Source: CAIUGU01 sp965279735 (GTDB lineage Bacteria > Pseudomonadota > Gammaproteobacteria > Steroidobacterales > Steroidobacteraceae). Taken from it: DNA of 64,000 bases. The DNA lies in NCBI GenBank assembly GCA_965279735.1, contig OZ257260.1:2294001-2358000 (forward strand). Reading direction: 5' to 3'. The position numbers were made by a program, and so were the translations under genes. Of this stretch, positions 59,303-64,000 are shown piece after piece (positions within the stretch are counted from its first letter, which is position 1; every line of letters begins with the position of its first letter). The notes beneath the pieces are model-generated. The model saw only the letters and a program-made list of their open reading frames with translations, made no database searches and was not told the DNA's origin.

Positions 59303-59681
59303 TCCGGCCTGCAACCGCAGACTTGTAGTCTTCAGCGCGGCGCTCGATGAGGATGCCAACGTCGCGGGTACCGCGCAGCGCACCCTGCTTGTTGAGCCGC
59401 ACCCGCACCCACGACACGCCGAACTCGGTGATGATGATTTCGGCAATCTTCTCAGTGAGCGTCTCGACCAGCTGAAACTGCGATTCGCCGACGAAACCGA
59501 GCAGGCGCTTCGACACCTTCTTGTAGTCGATCGTATCCTCGATGCGATCGGTGGCGGCTGCGGCACGGATATCCGTTGCCAGCTCGAGATCGATGACGAC
59601 CCGTTGCTTGACCCGCCGCTCCCATTCCCAGATGCCGACGATGCAGTCGACGGCGAGCGAGTTGAGAAAGATCTTGTCCAT
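59295..59681 (-). CDS. folB: Dihydroneopterin aldolase FolB
   Basis: This 128-residue enzyme converts dihydroneopterin to hydroxymethyl-dihydropterin; related enzymes act as epimerases. Motifs include DCIVGIWEWERRVKQRVVIDLEL, DTIDYKKV and FQLVETLTEKIAEIIITEF (active-site Glu), with the catalytic Lys in VRVRLNKQGAL. It lies 15 bp downstream of tsaD on the same strand. In the Pseudomonas order plsY sits between these two genes; here it is missing. Confidence 0.93.
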   Translation of the reverse strand: MDKIFLNSLAVDCIVGIWEWERRVKQRVVIDLELATDIRAAAATDRIEDTIDYKKVSKRLLGFVGESQFQLVETLTEKIAEIIITEFGVSWVRVRLNKQGALRGTRDVGILIERRAEDYKSAVAGRNA

Positions 59682-59696
59682 GTTGCCTGGTCGGGG

Positions 59697-60719
59697 TTAG
59701 AGGCTGGCCGGAGGACGCAACTGGTCGATGGGCCAGCGCGCGAGAGCCCGGATGGCGAGTGATTCGCGCTGACCCGCAGCGAGCCGCTGATGTCCGGCGT
59801 AGGCGATCATGGCTGCATTGTCCGTACAGAATTCGGGACGCGGATAGTACACGCGGACGCCAGTGCGGCGCCCGAGCGCCTGCAACCGGGAGCGCAGCAG
59901 TCTGTTTGCTCCGACGCCGCCCGCCACGACCAGCGTCTTCAGGCCCGTCGCAGCCAGCGCGCGGGCACACTTGGTTTCCAGCGTTTCGACAACCGCTTCC
60001 TGGAAGGCACAGGCCACATCCGCGCGCGTCTGCTCGTCGAGCGTGAGATTCCGGACGGCAACAACCACAGCCGTCTTGAGGCCGCTGAAGCTGAAATCGA
60101 ACCCCGGCCGATCGAGCATGGGGCGGGGAAACCGGAATTTGTCGGGTCGCCCCTGTTCTGCAATCCGCGCGAGCTCCGGTCCACCCGGATAGGGCAGCCC
60201 GAGCAGCTTCGCTGTCTTGTCGAAAGCTTCGCCCGCAGCGTCGTCGAGAGAGGAACCGAGGATGCGGTACTCGCCCAATCCCTCCACCTCAGCCAACAAG
60301 GTGTGGCCGCCGGACACGAGCAGAGCGAGGAAAGGAAAGGCAGGCGCTTCGGCTTCGAGCATTGGGGCCAGCAGATGGCCCTCGAGATGATGGACGCCCA
60401 ATGCCGGAATGCCTCTCGCCCAGGCCAGCCCTTTCGCAACAGCCGCTCCGACCAGCAGAGCGCCGGCGAGCCCCGGACCCGAGGTATACGCAACGCCCTC
60501 GAGGTCTTCCAGGGTCAATCCGGCTTCTTCCAGCACGCTCTCGATCAGCGGGGTGAGCTTGCGGACATGGTCCCGGGAGGCCAGTTCGGGCACTACGCCG
60601 CCATATTCAGCATGCAGCGCTACCTGGCTGTAGAGCTGATGACCCAACAGTCCACGGTCGCCGTCGTAGATAGCCGCGGCAGTCTCGTCGCAGGAAGTTT
60701 CGATCCCGAGGACTCGCAA
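59697..60719 (-). CDS. tsaD: tRNA threonylcarbamoyladenosine synthase subunit TsaD
   Basis: This 340-residue subunit catalyses the final transfer in t6A formation on tRNAs reading ANN codons. Motifs are LGIETSCDETAAAIYD, HHLEGHLLAPML (metal His pair), LALLVSGGHT, FDFSFSGLKTAV and VAGGVGANRLLRSRL. Start TTG 60719 is chosen because AAAGGA sits 6 bp upstream and the family begins at this point. The open frame to 61061 runs antisense through rpsU. It is divergent from rpsU. Confidence 0.95.
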   Translation of the reverse strand: MRVLGIETSCDETAAAIYDGDRGLLGHQLYSQVALHAEYGGVVPELASRDHVRKLTPLIESVLEEAGLTLEDLEGVAYTSGPGLAGALLVGAAVAKGLAWARGIPALGVHHLEGHLLAPMLEAEAPAFPFLALLVSGGHTLLAEVEGLGEYRILGSSLDDAAGEAFDKTAKLLGLPYPGGPELARIAEQGRPDKFRFPRPMLDRPGFDFSFSGLKTAVVVAVRNLTLDEQTRADVACAFQEAVVETLETKCARALAATGLKTLVVAGGVGANRLLRSRLQALGRRTGVRVYYPRPEFCTDNAAMIAYAGHQRLAAGQRESLAIRALARWPIDQLRPPASL

Positions 60720-60785
60720 GGTGATTCCTTTGCCTGTCAGGCCGGCCCGACAGCGGACGCCAGGGAGACAAACAGTGCGATCCCT

Positions 60786-60814
60786 TTGATTTCGGGCGGG
60801 TTGCCCATTAAACT
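60786..60814 (+). promoter_or_regulatory. Candidate rpsU-operon promoter
   Basis: TTGATT (60786-60791) and TAAACT (60809-60814) are 17 bp apart, about 80 bp upstream of rpsU. This is a typical sigma-70 layout with imperfect hexamers. Confidence 0.45.
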
Positions 60815-60893
60815 GCCGCGCTCGCTGTCCGCCCGAGACTCTTGTCTGGGCTCCCCGGCGGTCAGTTTCAACAGAGAATTCATAGAGGTAGCG

Positions 60894-61112
60894 ATGCCCA
60901 GCGTTCGCGTAAGAGAGAACGAATACTTTGATGCCGCCCTGCGGCGTTTCAAGCGTGCCTGCGAAAAGGCCGGAGTTCTCACCGAACTTCGGCGGCGCGA
61001 ATTCTACGAGAAGCCGACCCAGGAACGGAAACGGAAGAAAGCTGCCGCCGTGAAGCGCCATCAGAAGCGTCTTTCGCGTGACGTCGGCGCGCCCCGCGCG
61101 CGGATGTATTGA
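60894..61112 (+). CDS. rpsU: 30S ribosomal protein S21
   Basis: This 72-residue, very basic ribosomal protein shows the family pattern VRVRENEYFDAALRRFKRACEKAG, then LRRREFYEKPTQERKRKKAAAVKRH. Length agrees with other gammaproteobacterial S21 (71). GAGG is 6 bp before ATG 60894. It opens the macromolecular-synthesis operon rpsU-yqeY-dnaG-rpoD, coordinating translation, replication and transcription start. Confidence 0.97.
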   Translation: MPSVRVRENEYFDAALRRFKRACEKAGVLTELRRREFYEKPTQERKRKKAAAVKRHQKRLSRDVGAPRARMY

Positions 61113-61144
61113 GCTCTCCAGGCCCCCTGGCCGACGGATCCATC

Positions 61145-61591
61145 GTGTCCCTGAAGGAGCGCATCACCGAAGACATGAAGGCGGCGATGCGCGCCAAGGA
61201 ATCCGAACGCCTCGGCACCATTCGCATGATCCAGGCTGCCATCAAGCAGCGCGAAGTCGATGAGCGGGTGACGCTCGACGACACCCAGGTGCTCGGCATC
61301 ATCGAAAAGATGATCAAGACGCGCAAGGAAGCGATGGTCCAGTTCGAAAGCGGCGGCCGTGCCGATCTCGTTGCGAAGGAAAACTCGGAGGTCGTGCAGC
61401 TGCAGGCCTACCTTCCCGCCCAGTTGTCAGCCGACGAACTGGATGCACTCATCAAGACGGCGATCGCAGAGTCGGGCGCCACTTCCATCAAGGAAATGGG
61501 CAAGGCGATGGCGCTGGTCAAGCAGCGCGCTGCAGGCAAAGCCGATATGGCAGCAGTCAGCGCGAGACTGAAAGCGATTCTCGGCGGCTGA
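61145..61591 (+). CDS. yqeY: GatB/YqeY-domain protein
   Basis: This 148-residue, mainly helical protein has SLKERITEDMKAAMRAKESERLGTIRMIQAAIKQREVDERVTL, which reads as the standard start of the family. The C-terminal part has SIKEMGKAMALVKQRAAGKADMAAVSARLK, the GatB tail-like domain. GTG 61145 is chosen on family grounds; TTG 61109 is in frame. The role is unproven; a link to tRNA amidation is suggested for the domain. It ends 49 bp before the terminator stem. Confidence 0.92.
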   Translation: MSLKERITEDMKAAMRAKESERLGTIRMIQAAIKQREVDERVTLDDTQVLGIIEKMIKTRKEAMVQFESGGRADLVAKENSEVVQLQAYLPAQLSADELDALIKTAIAESGATSIKEMGKAMALVKQRAAGKADMAAVSARLKAILGG

Positions 61592-61640
61592 CGTCCGTCT
61601 GCCCCGCTCCCGCCGCGGCGAGAGCAATCGAAGATGCACG

Positions 61641-61668
61641 AAGCGGGCCACGAGCCCGCTTTGTTTTT
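61641..61668 (+). terminator. Rho-independent terminator or attenuator between yqeY and dnaG
   Basis: AAGCGGGC (61641-61648), a short loop and GCCCGCTT (61654-61661) form an 8-bp stem followed by a T-rich run (TGTTTTT). In the E. coli operon a terminator before dnaG limits primase production, so this position is functionally expected. Confidence 0.8.
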
Positions 61669-61736
61669 CAGCCCTTTTCCTCTGTATTCTGTCCGCCGTT
61701 CCACCCCGTCACCCATCTGCGAAACCCTTGCCGAAA

Positions 61737-63599
61737 GTGTCAGGACGCATTCCGCAACATTTCATCGACGAGCTGGTGGCCCGCGCGGACATCATCGAAA
61801 TCATCGGCAGCCGTGTGCCCCTGCGCAAGGCGGGCAAGGAATACAAAGCGTGCTGTCCGTTTCACGATGAAAAGTCGCCATCGTTCACCGTGGTGCCGGA
61901 CAAGCAGTTCTATCACTGCTTTGGCTGCGGCGCGCATGGCACCGCGCTCGGCTTCCTCATGGACTACGACCATCTCGGCTTCGTCGAAGCAGTGGAGGAT
62001 CTCGCTGCACGCGTCGGGCTCGAAGTCCCCCGCGAACAGGATGCCAGCGCTGCGCCCAAACCCGCCGACGATCTTTTCGCCCTGCTCGACAAGGTGTCGG
62101 GCTTCTATCGCCGGCAGTTTCAGGATGACGAACGTGTCCGCGACTATGCGGACCGCCGCGGCCTCGAGCCCGAGACCATGGAGCGCTTCGCGATTGGTTA
62201 CGCACCGAATGCGTGGGACGGACTGATGAAGGCTTTTGGCACATCGGAAGCCGGCCAGCGAAATCTTTTCCAGGCAGGGCTCGTGATCGAACGCGAGCGA
62301 CGCGACACCGCCGGGCAAAGTGCAGGCGCCAGCAGGAATGGGGGCTACTACGACCGTTTCCGCGACCGGCTGATGTTTCCGATCCGCGATTCGCGTGGCA
62401 GAACCCTGGGCTTCGGCGGACGCATCATCGACCAGGGCGAACCGAAGTACCTGAACTCGCCGGAGACGGAGCTCTTCCACAAAGGCCGCGAGCTGTACGG
62501 CCTGTTCGAAGCGCGGCAAGCGACACGAAACCTCACCCGCCTCATGGTCGTGGAAGGCTACATGGACGTCGCACGCCTTCACCAGGCAGGCATCACGTAC
62601 GCAGTAGCAACACTGGGTACCGCCACGACACCGGAACATCTCACGCGGATTTTCCGCATCGTGAATGAAATCGTCTTCTGCTTCGATGGCGACCGCGCGG
62701 GACGGGCCGCTGCGTGGCGCGCGCTGGAAAATTCGTTGCCGCAAATCAGGCAGGGACGGCAGATCCGGTTCCTGTTCCTGCCCGAAGGTGACGATCCGGA
62801 TTCGCTCGTGGGCAAGGAAGGCCGCGAAGCCTTCGAAGCGCGCCTCTCCACAGCTTCGTCTTTCTCCGACTACTTCATCCGCGAGCTGGCCTCCCGGGTC
62901 GACACCCGGACGGTCGACGGCCGGGCACAGCTTGCCGAAAGCGCCCGTCCTCTTCTCGATCGCATCCCGCCCGGCGTGTACCGGGAACTGCTGATCGATG
63001 AGTTGGCCAAAGTGGTCGGAATGTCGCCGGACAAACTCGAAACCCTGATGGCGCTGGGCATCGCCCGCCCTGGAAGTCCAGCGGCCCAGAACAGCTTCTC
63101 ACCCGCGAACGGCAGACGGCCTGCCAGTACGAACCGCACCACCGTCACCCCGGGGCGAGGCAGCCTGGTCCGGCAGGCGGTCCAGATTCTCGTGCACCAC
63201 CCCGCAATCGCCACCGAAACAGCCATTCCCGAACATCTTGATCTGCTCGATCAGCCCGGAATAGGCCTTCTGAATCAGCTACTTGACCAGCTCAAAGAAG
63301 ACCCGTGCCCAAGCATGGCGGTGCTCCTTGTAAGGTGGCGCGACCACCCCGATTTCGAGTCCCTGGACAAGCTTTCGCAGAGGGAATACCCGGCGGATGC
63401 CACGGCCGCGAAAGCCGAGCTTCAGGGGGCACTGGCTCGGCTCATTGAGGAATATCCTCAGCAAAGGACCCAATTGCTGCTCGAAAAGCAGCATGATGGC
63501 GGGCTGTCGCAGGACGAGCGAAAAGAATTGCAATCGCTGTTAAGCGCCCCCAAATCAGCCGATACAGATTTCAAGCCTGCTGACCCCCGGCGAACCTAG
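61737..63599 (+). CDS. dnaG: DNA primase DnaG
   Basis: This 620-residue primase makes RNA primers for replication. The zinc-binding domain carries CCPFHDEKSPSF and YHCFGCGAHG. The catalytic core has the RNAP basic motif region and TOPRIM: LMVVEGYMDVARLHQAG (Glu of TOPRIM) and CFDGDRAGRAAAWRALE (Asp-x-Asp). The C-terminal helicase-binding domain follows a low-complexity linker near residue 450. GTG 61737 gives the usual start SGRIPQHFIDEL; TTG 61728 is also in frame. No strong ribosome site is visible, in keeping with low expression. Confidence 0.96.
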   Translation: MSGRIPQHFIDELVARADIIEIIGSRVPLRKAGKEYKACCPFHDEKSPSFTVVPDKQFYHCFGCGAHGTALGFLMDYDHLGFVEAVEDLAARVGLEVPREQDASAAPKPADDLFALLDKVSGFYRRQFQDDERVRDYADRRGLEPETMERFAIGYAPNAWDGLMKAFGTSEAGQRNLFQAGLVIERERRDTAGQSAGASRNGGYYDRFRDRLMFPIRDSRGRTLGFGGRIIDQGEPKYLNSPETELFHKGRELYGLFEARQATRNLTRLMVVEGYMDVARLHQAGITYAVATLGTATTPEHLTRIFRIVNEIVFCFDGDRAGRAAAWRALENSLPQIRQGRQIRFLFLPEGDDPDSLVGKEGREAFEARLSTASSFSDYFIRELASRVDTRTVDGRAQLAESARPLLDRIPPGVYRELLIDELAKVVGMSPDKLETLMALGIARPGSPAAQNSFSPANGRRPASTNRTTVTPGRGSLVRQAVQILVHHPAIATETAIPEHLDLLDQPGIGLLNQLLDQLKEDPCPSMAVLLVRWRDHPDFESLDKLSQREYPADATAAKAELQGALARLIEEYPQQRTQLLLEKQHDGGLSQDERKELQSLLSAPKSADTDFKPADPRRT

Positions 63600-63620
63600 C
63601 CTGGGGCCATCCGTCAAATG

Positions 63621-63626
63621 TATACT
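63621..63626 (+). promoter_or_regulatory. Possible rpoD-proximal -10 hexamer
   Basis: TATACT lies 47 bp upstream of the rpoD start. No convincing -35 is present at the right distance, so this is tentative. Confidence 0.25.
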
Positions 63627-63672
63627 GCGCGGCCTTTTTTACCCGATTCAGCACCCCCCTGAGGGACCCATC

Positions 63673-64000
63673 TTGAGCAAGAACCTGGCAAAGAAGGAAG
63701 TTCCACACATCGCCGACGAGCGTCAGTCGCAGCTCAAGCTGCTCGTCGCCCGCGGCAAGGAACAAGGCTATCTCACGTACGCAGAGGTCAACGACCATCT
63801 GCCCAGTGAAATCGTCGATCCCGAGCAGATCGAAGATATCGTCAACATGATCAATGACATGGGCATCACGGTGTACGAGAAGGCACCGGACGCCGAAGCG
63901 TTGCTGCTCGCCGAGCCCGTCGTGGCCGACGAGGAAGCCGCGGAAGAAGCCGCCGCCGCCCTTGCCACCGTCGATGCCGAATTCGGTCGCACCACCGATC
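63673..64000 (+). CDS. rpoD: RNA polymerase sigma-70 factor RpoD, 3' end missing
   Basis: The first 109 residues of the primary sigma factor are present. Region 1.1 is clear: QSQLKLLVARGKEQGYLTYAEVNDHLP, then VDPEQIEDIVNMINDMGITVYEKAPDAEALLL, followed by an Ala/Glu-rich acidic stretch. TTG 63673 is preceded by GAGGGA at a suitable distance. The gene runs off the window, so the core regions cannot be checked. Confidence 0.95.
   Translation, partial: MSKNLAKKEVPHIADERQSQLKLLVARGKEQGYLTYAEVNDHLPSEIVDPEQIEDIVNMINDMGITVYEKAPDAEALLLAEPVVADEEAAEEAAAALATVDAEFGRTTD

Noticed and set aside
59790..60893. Long in-frame extension upstream of rpsU
   Set aside because: S21 is about 71 residues and begins at the ATG with GAGG upstream; the extension is antisense to tsaD.
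1..64000. tRNA, rRNA, CRISPR arrays, IS elements or prophage genes
   Set aside because: No cloverleaf-like, repeat-spacer, transposase or phage structural patterns were recognised on either strand, though short RNAs could be missed by eye.

Overview
The window reads as a chromosomal segment of a Gram-negative gammaproteobacterium. The right end carries the block cca - folK/folB - tsaD - rpsU - yqeY - dnaG - rpoD, whose order matches the one I remember from Pseudomonas and Xanthomonas relatives. The ribonucleotide reductase is the split B12-dependent NrdJa/NrdJb type known from Pseudomonas. Signal peptides, lipoboxes, TonB receptors and an RND pump confirm two membranes. A Steroidobacter/Nevskia-type lineage would fit, but that is inference. 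I see no insertion sequence, CRISPR array, rRNA or tRNA gene.

Layout. 1-3.1 kb: a catabolic remnant with a TctA permease (cut at the left edge), an SDR and an extradiol dioxygenase. 3.2-4.4 kb: a DUF1289 protein and a DmeF-type metal efflux protein. 4.5-5.8 kb: three small unknown genes behind a promoter that overlaps a Fur-like site. 5.8-14.6 kb: a TonB receptor, a polytopic protein, a MotA/ExbB-like protein, a DUF2149 protein, an exported membrane-anchored CobN-like chelatase and a propeller lipoprotein. This set resembles the Bacteroides HmuRSTUV heme-iron module. 14.8-21.9 kb: an operon for DUF1800, DUF1501, TonB receptor, PepSY and DUF4198 proteins. 22.2-27.3 kb: a second PepSY protein, a diheme cytochrome c, a MauG-type peroxidase and two unknown exported proteins. 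27.6-34.4 kb: an exported methyltransferase and a czcICBA-like metal efflux operon. 34.5-39.7 kb: a third PepSY cluster (DUF3325, PepSY, DUF3649), a formylglycine-enzyme-like protein and a membrane-anchored winged-helix regulator. 39.7-64 kb: housekeeping genes.

The genes from about 4.5 to 39.7 kb appear to form one metal-chelate and heme acquisition island: outer-membrane receptors, periplasmic redox proteins (three PepSY proteins, a c-type cytochrome, a diheme peroxidase), a possible periplasmic dechelatase and an efflux pump. Four intergenic regions in it share GTTAACG-type sites. In three of them pairs of half-sites lie exactly 10 bp apart; the fourth holds a 16-bp perfect palindrome. The spacing suits an OmpR/ToxR-type winged-helix protein, and such a regulator is encoded beside one site cluster at 38427-39680. 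This candidate regulon and the exported CobN-like module are the most interesting parts of the window.

In the housekeeping part, HtpG, an FKBP isomerase, PpnN, an L,D-transpeptidase, a LysM lytic transglycosylase, NrdJab with NrdR-like boxes, a Deg-type protease and the folate/tRNA/primase block are confidently recognised.
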